From the NCBI GenBank assembly GCA_002284615.2, contig MU069879.1, forward strand, positions 77,773-104,081: a stretch of DNA of 26,309 bases, given 5' to 3'. Made by a program: the position numbers and the translations under genes. Position 1 is the stretch's first letter. Each line of letters opens with the position of its first letter. Origin of the DNA: Dunaliella salina (Eukaryota > Chlorophyta > Chlorophyceae > Chlamydomonadales > Dunaliellaceae). Under the pieces are notes generated by a model. That model searched no databases, was not told the origin of the DNA, and saw only the letters and a list, made by a program, of their open reading frames with translations. Of the stretch, positions 1 to 26,309 are shown piece by piece.

Positions 1-15
1 TGCTGCTGGTGCTGG

Positions 16-61
<46 letters not shown>

Positions 62-66
62 AGTGG

Positions 67-101
<35 letters not shown>

Positions 102-115
102 ATGCTGATGCTGGG
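1..115. repeat. (CTG)n trinucleotide tract
   Basis: Almost pure CTG/TGC triplets with a few interruptions (TGGTAGTGG, GATGCTGATG). It cannot be assigned to a gene. A second, 32-nt tract of the same triplet lies at 4049-4080. Confidence 0.95.
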
Positions 116-213
116 CCGGAGCCTCACAGGGGGCTGCGCTCCAGGCTTGCCAACGGATATCCCAACCTCTGCTCTTCCGTCTGGTTGCCATGCTGCTGGC
201 AAGCAGCATGTAG

Positions 214-445
214 TGGTGGCAGCTGATGGCGCACAACCATGCCAGCATGCAGCACCACAGCAGCAGGAAGACAGGGAGCAGCACCAGAAACACCTGGAGG
301 AGACACATGGGGTTCATAGGACAAGTGTCGGTGGCAGCTGATCACACATAGCTCCTCCAGCATGCAGCATCACTGCAGCAGAAACATGGGGAGCAATGCA
401 AGAAACACCTTGAGCAGGAGACACGGAGGTTCCACAGGGCAAGCC
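214..445. repeat. two diverged copies of a ~115-bp tandem unit
   Basis: The word GGTGGCAGCTGAT occurs at 215 and again at 330. The following sequence (CAGCATGCAGCA, AGAAACACCT, GGAGACAC) recurs at the same spacing with substitutions and small gaps. Confidence 0.75.
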
Positions 446-840
446 ATCAGTCAAACTGCAAAGCACAGGAATCAGTCAAAACACAAAGTGCAAAACAATT
501 TATAAGGAAGCAAGCAGAGGAAAAGATGGCAGGGTGTTGCCTTTCCTTCTGGAAGGGTCATAGGGACGTCCAAGCACAGGCTGGTGTGCTCTACATGCCC
601 ATTTCGTGCCCTTCTCAGAATGTGAGCACCCACTGATGGAACAGTGTCCCAAAGCAGCCAAGCCCCAGCTACAGTCCCTTGGTGTTTCAAGCAATCTGTG
701 CCATAAATCAGAGGCAAGAGGTGCAAGCTGAACTGCGCTAAGCAAAAAGGGGCCCAACATGCACTGGTCTGGCACAAGCTGCGCAAGGAATATCATGCTT
801 TCATTCCTGTCTTAGAGGAGACCGGGCCCTTTGCTTCATA

Positions 841-842
<2 letters not shown>

Positions 843-880
<38 letters not shown>
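843..880. repeat. (AC)19 microsatellite
   Basis: An uninterrupted AC dinucleotide run of 38 nt in the upstream flank. Confidence 0.98.
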
Positions 881-881
<1 letters not shown>

Positions 882-2217
882 ATGTGGAAACACACACAAG
901 AGACTCTCAGCCAAGAGCGGACACTCTCTGCGGCTCACCTCTACACGTAGGCGGCCCACGCTCTTGCTTCTGCTGCAAGCCATTCTCGCAGCCGATCTTG
1001 TAGCCCCCCGTGGCACATGCCGCACCACTACTTCTGCCCTTGCCCCTGCTGCCCCTTTTGCTGCTGGTGGTGCTGGTGGTGCTGTTGCTGCAGGCCCTGC
1101 TGTCTGCCGGGCATGATTGCCAGGCCCACATTTCACGCTTTGACCTTGGAGCTGATGTGGTGAGATACGAGACACATGGCAGGTACGGAGGAAATGCTTC
1201 AGGGCTCGGTTGACAGTTTGAGTTACCTTGCTGGTGATGCTCCCCGTCTTTGTGGCCGTGCAGAATGCTGTCTCTTGGACATCCTTCGTCACTTCATGGC
1301 TGCTTTTACTGCCCCTTCCCACCCTGACAGTTGTACCCTCATTGCTGCTGCTGCTCCTGCTGTTGCTGATAATTGGTGCTGTGTTTGCGGCCAAGGGCTC
1401 GGCACCTCCAGAAGCAATGATGGATGAAGAGAGCTGTTTCCCACCAAAGGAGGGAGGCTGCTGCATGGCTCTGCACCCTGCACCTTGAGCTGCGTTGGTG
1501 GCGGCCTTGCTGGCAGCACTGCTTGCATGGGTCTGTATGTGCTGAGCGGTGCCAAATCCTCTGCACGGTGCTGGATGCGTGCCGCTTGACCTGTTGCTCA
1601 GAGTGCTAGGTTTGCGCTGCAGCAGTGGTGGTGCCAGTTGGGCAGCTTTGCCTGAAAGGGCAGGTCCACAAACTCGCACAATACACGGGTACCTGCAGAC
1701 AGTGCCAGCCAGGCCATGGGCTGTATGTGGATGATCAAGGCAGGAGCATAAATTCTTTGTGATGCAAGTCTGAAGAATGAATTCTTTGTGTTATATTGAT
1801 GACGGAATTTGCTCAATGGTGTACCGAACCTATCCTGTACCAGCCTGTTTGGAATCCAGTTTAGCAATGAAAAAGAAGCACCCTGCTGTACAGCACATGT
1901 CGCACATGTGCGATGTGTGTGCCCATCCACTTGACGTGAAGTGCAGTTTCTCCTATACCCTCGCAGGCTCCAGAGCACCTTGAGCAAGCATTGATCAAGG
2001 ATCTTCTGACCTCAGCAGCATCCTGGTGCTTGATGGAAAAATGACCCAAGCACAGCACATTGAAAGGCTTGCCTGTCAGAGCAGGGTAAGGAGCAGCTGG
2101 AGGCAAGCAGCAGGTGGGGCATGCATCAGGAAGCCATTGACTCCCTGTCAATATCAAGGTTCGGATTGAAGCCACAGCGCAAGCACTGAAAACTCTGATG
2201 ATCTGTCCAACCTTTCA
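881..2217. other. upstream flank without a recognised gene
   Basis: It is rich in CTG/CTC words around 1020-1100 and 1335-1375, giving leucine-rich or serine/alanine-rich conceptual peptides on either strand. A 292-codon open frame runs on the minus strand (801-1679), but it reads through the (AC)n tract and has no recognisable domain. No splice-supported gene was found. Confidence 0.5.
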
Positions 2218-2630
2218 GCCAAAGCGCCCTGTAAGGACTCATTGAGCTAAATTGCCCTGTAAGGATTCTATTTTAAGGATCTGCAAACCCTCTGAGCAAA
2301 AGTGCCCTGCAAGGACCCTGTTTCTAGCATCTGCGCAGCGCTTGACCCAAAATACCCTGTGCGGACACTGTTTTCAGGATCTGCGCACCATTTGACGCAA
2401 AGTGCCCTGTAAGGACCCTGTGTGAGGATCTGCGCACCATTTGACCCAAAGTGCAACCACTGGGCACGAGGATCTGCAGACCCTTTGAGCTGAAGAGCCC
2501 TGTAAGGACACTGTGAGGATCTGCGCACCTTCGAGCCGAAGTGCCCTGTAAGGTCCCTGTTTTTAATGATCGCACCATTTGACCCAAAGCGCATCCACTG
2601 GGCACGAGGATCCGCGACCTTTGAGCACTC
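2218..2630. repeat. ~57-bp minisatellite, about eight diverged copies
   Basis: The unit has the form GCCCTGTAAGGACCCTGT, then GAGGATCTGCGCACC, then TTTGACCCAAAGT, with spacing of about 55-60 bp. Two copies carry the insert CCACTGGGCACGAGGAT. The minus strand stays open across most copies because unit lengths are near multiples of three. I see no protein family in it. Confidence 0.85.
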
Positions 2631-3064
2631 CTGCTTCTGTTGCTCAACACAAAATGCCGCCAGCATTGGGTGCCACGTCTCACCTTGTGTTAATGGGCTG
2701 GAGCCAGTCCTCCTCGCTGGGGCCAGCATCACAGCTTGGCTCCATGGCAGCCGTGAAGTATGGCACAGTAGCATCATGCCTGCAAGAGAAGGACAAGCAG
2801 CACACTGGCCGACCATGAATTGCGGGGCAATTGGTTGTGATCCAATTTAATGGGTGTGATTCAAACAAGTTGTTAATTGAAAGTGTGAAACAAAACACTG
2901 CATGTCGGCCGGCCAGCAAAGACCCTTCGATTTGCAAGCAGGCTGTGAGCCACGATGGGTGCACATGGCCTAACGGAAGAGAAAGAGAGCTTAAAGTGGA
3001 AGGAGAATGGCTGGGAGCAAGGTGTAGTCTTTTCAAAGTGCCCTTGCTTGCCTGCATTATGATC

Positions 3065-3116
3065 AGGCTAGCAGTCAGTCATTTTGACTGGAGGCCTTGT
3101 AACCTTGTAACCTTGC
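3065..3116 (+). repeat. hairpin-bearing dispersed repeat, copy A, with octamer tail
   Basis: GGCTAGCAGTCAGTC, a short loop, then TTGACTGGAGGCC, followed by TTGTAACC twice. CAGTCA/TGACTG pair over TTT, with outer AGGC/GCCT pairs. It shares core and tail with copies at 21823, 11168 (minus) and 15033 (minus). Confidence 0.8.
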
Positions 3117-3832
3117 TTGCCTGCAATTTGCAAAGGCCAGGCGCTTGCTGAAGAGGGAGAGCCCAGCATGGAAGGCGTAGCTGGGGTTTGCCATGACAGC
3201 TAGCAAGGGGAGGCCATCTTCAAAGTCGTCAGTCATAACAAGCTGACATCCTGTACAGGCAAAAGCAAAGCAGCAAGGGTGCAACAACAACAACAGTAGG
3301 GGGCCTAAGCTTTGAAGAGCAGCTATCAGCAAACTTGCCAAAACAAGGAGTCGAAAGGCTAAATCAGGCCGCAAGAAATCACTGCCCACCTGCGCACAGG
3401 GCCAACGAGATGAGCAACTCTTTGTTCAGAGTTTTGCCGCAACTCAGAAGCCCCACATGCTATTTTCAGAGTGATAAAGGAAAGCTCAATGCACAAGGTG
3501 CATGTTGTAGCCTGCTGCCGCTTGCCAAACATCAAGAAAATCAGTGCCATGAGACCTACCGGTGCGGCTGAGAGTCCACGGGAGAACCACATTGCAAGCA
3601 TGTTGATAGAAACTGCCATTAGGTGGCGCCCAGCATCCAAGGTGTGGTGAGGCGAGGGTCACTGCAAGATTAAATTGCAGGTCATGATTTGTGCTCCTAG
3701 ATTATTTACAACAAGTTGCGGGTAAGGCATGCAGACCATGATCTGTGCTCACAGGTTAAGTACAATTAGTTGCGGGTAAGCTGACATATTACCCAAAACA
3801 GTGCTCCACAGTAAACAAAATGGAGGCCCCTC

Positions 3833-3876
3833 AAATTGAAATGGGTATAAATTGAAATGGGTATAAATTGAAATGG
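3833..3876. repeat. 16-bp direct repeat, 2.75 copies
   Basis: The unit AAATTGAAATGGGTAT is repeated without change at 3833, 3849 and (partly) 3865. Confidence 0.95.
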
Positions 3877-4047
3877 AGGAAAGTCCACAGAGTAAGATGC
3901 TTGTCAATTTTGGATCGAGTGTTTCATCTGGAGTAATTAAACTGGTCCTCCTGCTGTTAACTGCACCAGAAATCCAATCCCCAAAAAGGCACCTACCAAA
4001 GTTTACAGGGATCACGCGGGGTCTGCCGCTTATTCCCCAGTCACAGC

Positions 4048-4048
<1 letters not shown>

Positions 4049-4080
<32 letters not shown>
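4049..4080. repeat. (GCT)n trinucleotide tract
   Basis: About ten GCT/CTG triplets in a row. It reads poly-Ser or poly-Gln on the minus strand and poly-Leu on the plus strand, with no supported gene around it. Confidence 0.95.
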
Positions 4081-4084
<4 letters not shown>

Positions 4085-5194
4085 AGTATTGCTGATGCTG
4101 TTGCTGTTTCTTGGTCTCGGATCAAGCATGGCGCAAGGAGCAGCCTGATTTGGAGCTGTTGCAAAAAAGCCTACAGAAGCTAGTTTTCCAATGGCAAAGC
4201 GGCATATGAGGCCTCCCAAGCTGCAAGCATGGGATGCAGCACAAATTTGAAACCAACATTGAATGAAAGTGTGTGGAACAGAGTTGCATTTTGTGGATCA
4301 TGTAGTAGCAGCATCCTTGTAATATATGTTTTGTAATTTGACAGTCTGAACCCTAAAACACTCGGCTTTTTGGTGACAGAGCAGTGAGAATGGACTTACC
4401 TGTATCCAATAAAGGATATTTTTGTGACCTGCCTCATTTGGCCTGCAGCAAGGCAAGTACAGAAAGACATGACCTGCATGAAAAGGAGGGAGGTTCTGTG
4501 CAGTTTTCTTGCAGCGAATCTGTTGCACTCAAGGCTCATCCCAGCTTTTCACTGAAGGGGAACACGTGGGAGGCGGGGCCATTTGCTCTCATTGTTTACA
4601 TCCAAATGAGCCTGAGGGAGAGACATCTGGGGCAGGACGCACCAGGTCAGCAAGTCTCTCCCCACAGAAGTCTACTCCGTCATATGTTAGCCTTGCCACG
4701 TTTACGTCTGAGTTCAGCACCATCACATGCCTCGGATCAGTGGCTTGCTTCAACTTGATGGAGAGTGCTGCCATGTCTCCTGCAAGGTGTAGCTCTTGTT
4801 AGTAGAGAAGCCTTTAAACACAAGTTCAGCTCATGGCTGCATCTGGCGCGGGCATTCAAATTTAATTCAGCACCTTGAAACGAGGAATGCTCTGCATGGG
4901 CATTCAAATGTGCATGCACTCAAAAGCAAGCAAGCAGCATACACCACCTCACCTGGCGCCCCCCACAAGCCATGCTGCAACACGATTAGGTGCACAGGCA
5001 CCATCCTCCTGCTCCCTTGACCCAATTTCGTCCTGGCTGTCAGGAAATTAACATAACCATTTCAACTTGCCAAAAAAGGCCGTAACAAAATTGCCGGTGT
5101 CCCTCTCCATTTTAAGGAAGGGAAGGAAGAGGAACGGCTTGGCAGAAGACCGGATGCGCAGTAAGCAGATCAAGGAAAGAACCGGCGAAAATGA
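4081..5194. other. immediate 5' flank of GARS, nothing recognised
   Basis: No family-level coding signal, repeat array or convincing core promoter was found. It presumably contains the GARS promoter and possibly an upstream non-coding exon, but no TATA box or known motif can be placed confidently. Confidence 0.4.
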
Positions 5195-5425
5195 TTTCAA
5201 ATTGGAAAAAGATGCTTTCAGTGCGAACAAAACAAACCCTTGAGAAAATATCATCAAGTTCTCTCATCGCCAGCTGCTACTGAAATTAATCTAGCAAAAA
5301 TCCTTGTCGCACGGGGCCTTGCTGGTTATATTTCAGGGCGTAGGTTGTTTCTTGGCAGTGGTGCCCCGACCTCTTCCTCCCTTGTGCATCAGCTGCTCTC
5401 CCTGCGCTGCTCTGCTTCCAGCACC
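5195..5425 (+). other. ATG-less open frame fused to GlyRS start: possible organelle-targeting extension
   Basis: The GlyRS frame stays open upstream of the ATG at 5426 back to a TGA at 5192-5194 but has no ATG. From about 5300 the conceptual peptide is rich in Leu, Arg, Ser, Ala and Gly and nearly free of acidic residues (for example VARGLAGYISGRRLFLG), as in mitochondrial or plastid transit peptides. Near-cognate codons in frame include TTG 5240, ATT 5285, ATC 5300 and TTG 5345. Another reading is that a 3' splice site (TTTCAG, ending 5336) joins an unseen upstream exon that supplies an ATG. It may also be plain 5' UTR. Confidence 0.45.
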
Positions 5426-22668
<17,243 letters not shown>

Positions 22669-22935
22669 TGTCAATAGCAACAGTGGCAGGACGTAGGCAG
22701 CTGCTTCTCTATACCTTGCTGCATGAGCAGGTGTCTCTGGCTGAATTTCAGGCCTGGCTGCACAAGCCTGCAGTACCAGGTGCCTTTAAGGCATATTCCC
22801 TGTGCTCCTGAGCGTCCAGGACTTCTTCTCCTTCTCAATGCCAAACGGGCCTTGACAGCTTCCCAATAGAAGCCCTCTGGCGGTGAAGTAATGGTGATAT
22901 CACTTATCACCATAAGTATTGCACAGTGCTGCACA
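22669..22935 (+). other. GARS 3' flank / probable 3' UTR
   Basis: No coding signal. It contains an 8-bp perfect inverted repeat ATGGTGAT/ATCACCAT at 22891-22913 with a 7-nt loop. The first TGTAA, the usual green-algal poly(A) signal, is at 22993-22997, inside the adjoining LINE-derived sequence, about 325 nt after the stop. Where transcription ends is inference. Confidence 0.4.
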
Positions 22936-23445
22936 GTAACAGAACCTAGCTATATCTGCCTGCATGGGCAGCTGAGCGGTAGCACAGAGGCCTGTAACCA
23001 TACCAGTCCATGGGAAGCAATAGAAATCGTGTTGGAAGTTCAGACACAACGTTCCATGCAAGCCAACACGAACTCGGCTAATACTGAGACATTAGCTTCG
23101 CTAGGAAGTCTCTAAAACGTGTCGGGCTACCTAGGCATGCACAACTAAGCAGATGATGCAAGATTTTCAACAAGCTTACGCCTCCAGCCAGTAGAGCTGG
23201 CTTTTGAACTGGGCCCCCTCCAAATGGAAACTCAGAGGCTGGGAGTGTTTGCCAGTGAGGTGGCCCCACCATCAGCTCAAACCTGGCCAACCCATACAAG
23301 TTCACAAGGAAACGGAGATCCCCAGTCGAAAAAGTACAGTGACGCCGCTGAATCTGCCTGAAGTAAAAGTCTAAGCCGGAGACAACCAGCGTGCATAAGA
23401 GAGACCCAACAGTCAGCGCTGATGCTAACAGTGAGTCCCACAACC
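22936..23445 (-). mobile_element. 5'-truncated LINE 3' end, copy 1
   Basis: The 22936-23145 part aligns with 23461-23690 of the next element (shared words GGGCAGCTGAGCGG, AGAGGCCTGTAACCA, CTCGGCTAAT/TTGGCTAAT, AAGTCTCT). The minus-strand peptide SPTRFRDFLAKL matches CPVRLRDFMNQT of copy 2. It begins about 270 nt after the GARS stop. Confidence 0.65.
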
Positions 23446-23449
23446 GAGA

Positions 23450-24235
23450 GGCAAGGTAAGGTAAGGTTACGTCGCTTTATCCGCTTACAAGGGCAGCTGA
23501 GCGGAGACATAGAGGCCTGTAACCAGACCAATTTAAGGAAAATGAAAGCATTGCTCAAAAGTCAGGCACAGCATGTCAAGCATGCAGACACAAACTTGGC
23601 TAATTCTAAAACATTAGTTTGGTTCATGAAGTCTCTGAGGCGTACTGGGCAACCGGGAGGTGCACAGCTGAACAAATGATGGAACTGATTGCGCAAGTCT
23701 GTCAGATCCTGGGAAGGGCACTCCAGAATAATGTGCTCTTCATCTTGCACAGTGTGCCAATCGCATTTGTTGCAAATCCTNAGCTCGTAAGGGCACCTAT
23801 TCCCGTGATGCCGTTNGGTTTCCACCNGAAGATTGTGACTGGATAGACGTAGGCACGAAATGCTGCGCAATAATTTATGTGAAATGTTTTGTCGCAAGTA
23901 GAGTGGTAATGGAGGTNTTTTGTTCCTCTTCCTGGCATCCCACCAGCCAGGTACATTGCCTAATGGAATGCCAAAGTGTGTGTGATACGTCCTCATGATT
24001 CTGCTGGAAGCATGGGGCTCTTGTGGAGTCAAATTGTCTAGGCATCTCCAGACATGGATGATTTGCTCACGAAGAACACCCTCAAAGTCACTCATATTAA
24101 TCTTGGCTTTGGAGCGAACGGCAGCAGCAATGTGCTGGGCAGTGGGCATGTCATTCAAGGCTGCAACAACCTGGTGAGTCCAACTGCCTTTCCTGTCAGC
24201 AAAACGTAGGTCTGCTTGTAACCGAGAGGCAAGCT
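23450..24235 (-). mobile_element. 5'-truncated LINE 3' end, copy 2, with reverse-transcriptase C-terminal zinc-binding domain
   Basis: The minus-strand frame (about 23562-24230) encodes the end of a non-LTR retrotransposon ORF2: LQADLRFADRKGSWTHQVVA, then WRCLDNLTPQEPHA, YLRQNISHKLLR and RICNKCDWHTVQDEEHIILE followed by CPSQDL. The C..C, DEEH and later C spacing is the zinc-binding tail found after LINE reverse transcriptases. Ambiguous bases at 23781, 23816, 23827 and 23917 affect four codons. The 3' end (minus sense) carries an ACCTT repeat at 23452-23467, a typical LINE tail. The polymerase domain is absent. Confidence 0.8.
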
Positions 24236-24820
24236 ATGAGCAGCCAAGCTATTGCGAGCGGGTTGTCTACAATCCATCCAGCTGCGCGCCTTACACTCCA
24301 GTAAGCAGCTCGTTCCGTGCCCTCCACCCCCACCCCCCCCTCCACAACAGGTTCAGGTAACAGCAGGGAAGACCTCTAGTCAAAACAGTGGTGCTCTTAG
24401 TTTCTGTCGAAAGGTCTTGATAGCACAGTAGTGAAGTTTGGGCACAGTTTTGTGGGCTTATCCTTCGGTTAGGATGGAGGGAAGGAAGGAAGGAAGTTGT
24501 CTTTGGTTAGGCCAAGTTTGTAGCGGTGATCAATTGTGTATGGGTTGTTATCAGTTTCGGCAATTACACTTAGTGTGGTGTGAAACGTGACTCTATTATG
24601 CGGCGTCTGCTCCAAAGAATTTTTGCCTACAGGTTTCTATACTCTGGTTTTAAGGTAAGGTAAACTGTAAAATTGATAACCAATCATGTTTGTTGTGGTC
24701 CGGAGATTGATGAAACTATGCGAGACAGATGTTGTTGGATCAGAACAGCTCAAATGTTCAGAGTGTATCATAGGATGGACAATGTTTTGCTGTGTACAAA
24801 CACACTGGTTTTACATGAAG

Positions 24821-24854
24821 AAGCCATCAGTCAAAACGCATGACTATTGGGCTA
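24821..24854 (-). repeat. hairpin-bearing dispersed repeat, copy E
   Basis: The reverse complement reads AGCCCAATAGTCA, TGCGTTT, TGACTGATGGCTT. It has inner AGTCA/TGACT and outer AGCC/GGCT pairs, as in copy D. The tail is degenerate. A fragment of the same 3' arm lies at 441-459. Confidence 0.65.
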
Positions 24855-26210
24855 CAAATTGAGATAGCAAATTTAGTACAAGGGGGATGGTTCATTTTTT
24901 ACTATTGCCAGTGTTGTCGTACAGAATATTTAGATAATCAGTAAGTTGCATTTGTAGCAAGAAGGGAATGCAATGTTTGTAGCACTTCAACATTATGATG
25001 CAAAAGACAATGCCGCAGACGGAAAATAAACTGAATCTGCCAGGACCAACAAGGGTTACAAGGGGTGGCCTACAGCCCGAGACTCTGGCTGATCTGCTGC
25101 CAGGACCAACCGACCACGCACAAAAAGGGGGTGGTCAACACTTAAGAGTACTGGCAAAGTACGAGGAGAAGCACACGGACTGCCATGCCGCACGAACAAG
25201 TGTCATGAAGGCCTAGCCTAGGCTGTTGCCGAGGTTGTTGCAAAGAGTTGATTCATAGATATAAACCTGTGAGGAGGAGCGCACAAACACTGAGAGGGTC
25301 AAATGCACCAAGAATAGACAGCACTTACCTCGGTTTAGACTGAGTGATTTCATGAAGAACACATTATAGTCATGACGGTACTCCTTTTTTTCTTACTTAA
25401 ATTCCTCATAAGCAAAAGCACTGCAGATCCACTGGGGCAAAAAGAATGAGGAGGATATTCTCTTGATTTGCCTGAAAAGGTTGTGCAGAACGTGAGCAGC
25501 TTCTGGCTTAGAGCTCGTAGTTTGAGTTAAATCAACCACTTGGAAGGGTGGAACTTCGGTTTGTGGCAAGTGTTCTTGCATTCAGACACAATAACACATT
25601 TTCTTCAACTGCACTGATGAATAAGTTTGCTCTTTGTGCTGCGACATGCTTTTCTAAATCTTCTTCCAGGATTTCTCCAGACACCTTGTGTTCTGCATCA
25701 AGTTGGTGCAAAAGCTGTTTCTCATTCCCTTGACCAGCATTATTATCATTATTATCATAATATTATTGTATTATCAAGCTCAAAGAATTATTTTTGGCAC
25801 GCTGAGACCAACCACAAGCCGATCAGCCAAACGGCCTGGCTGAAAGTTAACTCCCATTGTAGCCATAATTGGAGGAAGCTAGACTGTAGTGCTATCAGGG
25901 CGATTGAGCTGTGAATATGTTGGACAAGTCCAAGTCGGAACACCACGAAAAACGAAGTTTAGAATCCCAAAGCGAATTCACCCCTTTCTGAGAGGGACGA
26001 GTCCTGTTGGTCTGCACAAGTTTCTACAGGCTTGCATGGCATGCACTCTAAGGATGTATTACAGAAGCAGAAAATGCTGAGTGCTTCTGAGCTTCCTTTA
26101 CAGGATGTATTGGAGAGATCAGGCTTCCTCCACAGGATGTATTGGATGAACTACTAGTTAATTATGAACTATGAATCAACTATGAACTATGAACTACTAG
26201 TTATATATAT

Positions 26211-26235
26211 ATGAAATGTAAAGTATACATTTCAT
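26211..26235. repeat. 10-bp perfect inverted repeat, 5-nt loop
   Basis: ATGAAATGTA, loop AAGTA, TACATTTCAT, just after a short (TA)n run. Function unknown. Confidence 0.9.
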
Positions 26236-26309
26236 AGCAATGTAACCATATGTTGCCGGGGGCGAGGGCGCACCTTGTCTAGGAACTGGAACCAAAAATG
26301 CGCAACAGG

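Larger units (their letters stand above)
24240..26309. other. 3' flank, no gene recognised
   Basis: It holds an (AAGG)n stretch near 24480-24496, an AAGGTAAGGTAAA tail-like word at 24654, an ATT-rich stretch near 25737-25775, short tandem words near 26100-26200 (CAGGATGTATTGGA, ACTATGAA) and one hairpin. No open frame exceeds about 95 codons or resembles a family. Confidence 0.5.

Noticed and set aside
9..341. Leucine-rich frame on the + strand
   Set aside because: It is simply the translation of the (CTG)n tract and adjoining tandem repeat.
801..1679. 292-codon open frame on the minus strand, the longest in the window
   Set aside because: It runs through the (AC)n tract as Val-Cys repeats, is Ser/Ala-rich without any domain, and has no supporting splice structure or neighbour. 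The opposite strand is also open in pieces because of the CTG-rich composition.
5240..5425. A normal Met start at 5240
   Set aside because: The codon is TTG, not ATG, with C at -3. It is recorded only as one candidate non-AUG start.

Overview
This is eukaryotic nuclear DNA, very probably from a green alga (Viridiplantae, perhaps Chlamydomonadales; no marker here fixes the genus). One gene dominates it. It is a plant-type cytosolic glycyl-tRNA synthetase (GlyRS, GARS) gene on the + strand, split into 19 coding exons between 5426 and 22668. I rebuilt it from family conservation, GT-AG splice sites and phase. The exons sum to 2058 nt (685 codons plus TAA), every junction keeps frame, and all 18 introns are GT-AG. 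Codons 1-55 form a WHEP domain, followed by the class II catalytic core with motifs 1-3 and a C-terminal anticodon-binding domain. Exons are about 12% of the gene span.

Layout. 1-5194: upstream flank of simple and tandem repeats, with no gene I can support. 5195-5425: an ATG-less open frame joined to the GlyRS start, resembling an organelle-targeting extension. 5426-22668: GARS. Its introns carry long (GT)n and (CA)n tracts, minisatellites in introns 4, 7, 11, 13, 14 and 15, a decayed retrotransposon gag on the minus strand of intron 5, and several copies of a small hairpin-bearing repeat. 22936-24235: two 5'-truncated LINE 3' ends, head to tail on the minus strand. 24240-26309: no recognisable gene.

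No bacterial-type system, CRISPR array, rRNA or tRNA gene was seen. The points most worth following are about intron structure. In introns 7, 8, 11 and 13 the repeats contain copies of the real exon-intron junction, giving arrays of decoy 5' splice sites. Two splice sites are built directly from dinucleotide tracts. Complementary GT and CA tracts flank exons 6 and 11. A dispersed element family (copies near 3066, 11181, 15046, 21824 and 24821) keeps a pairable stem while its loop varies, and most copies end in an octamer tail.
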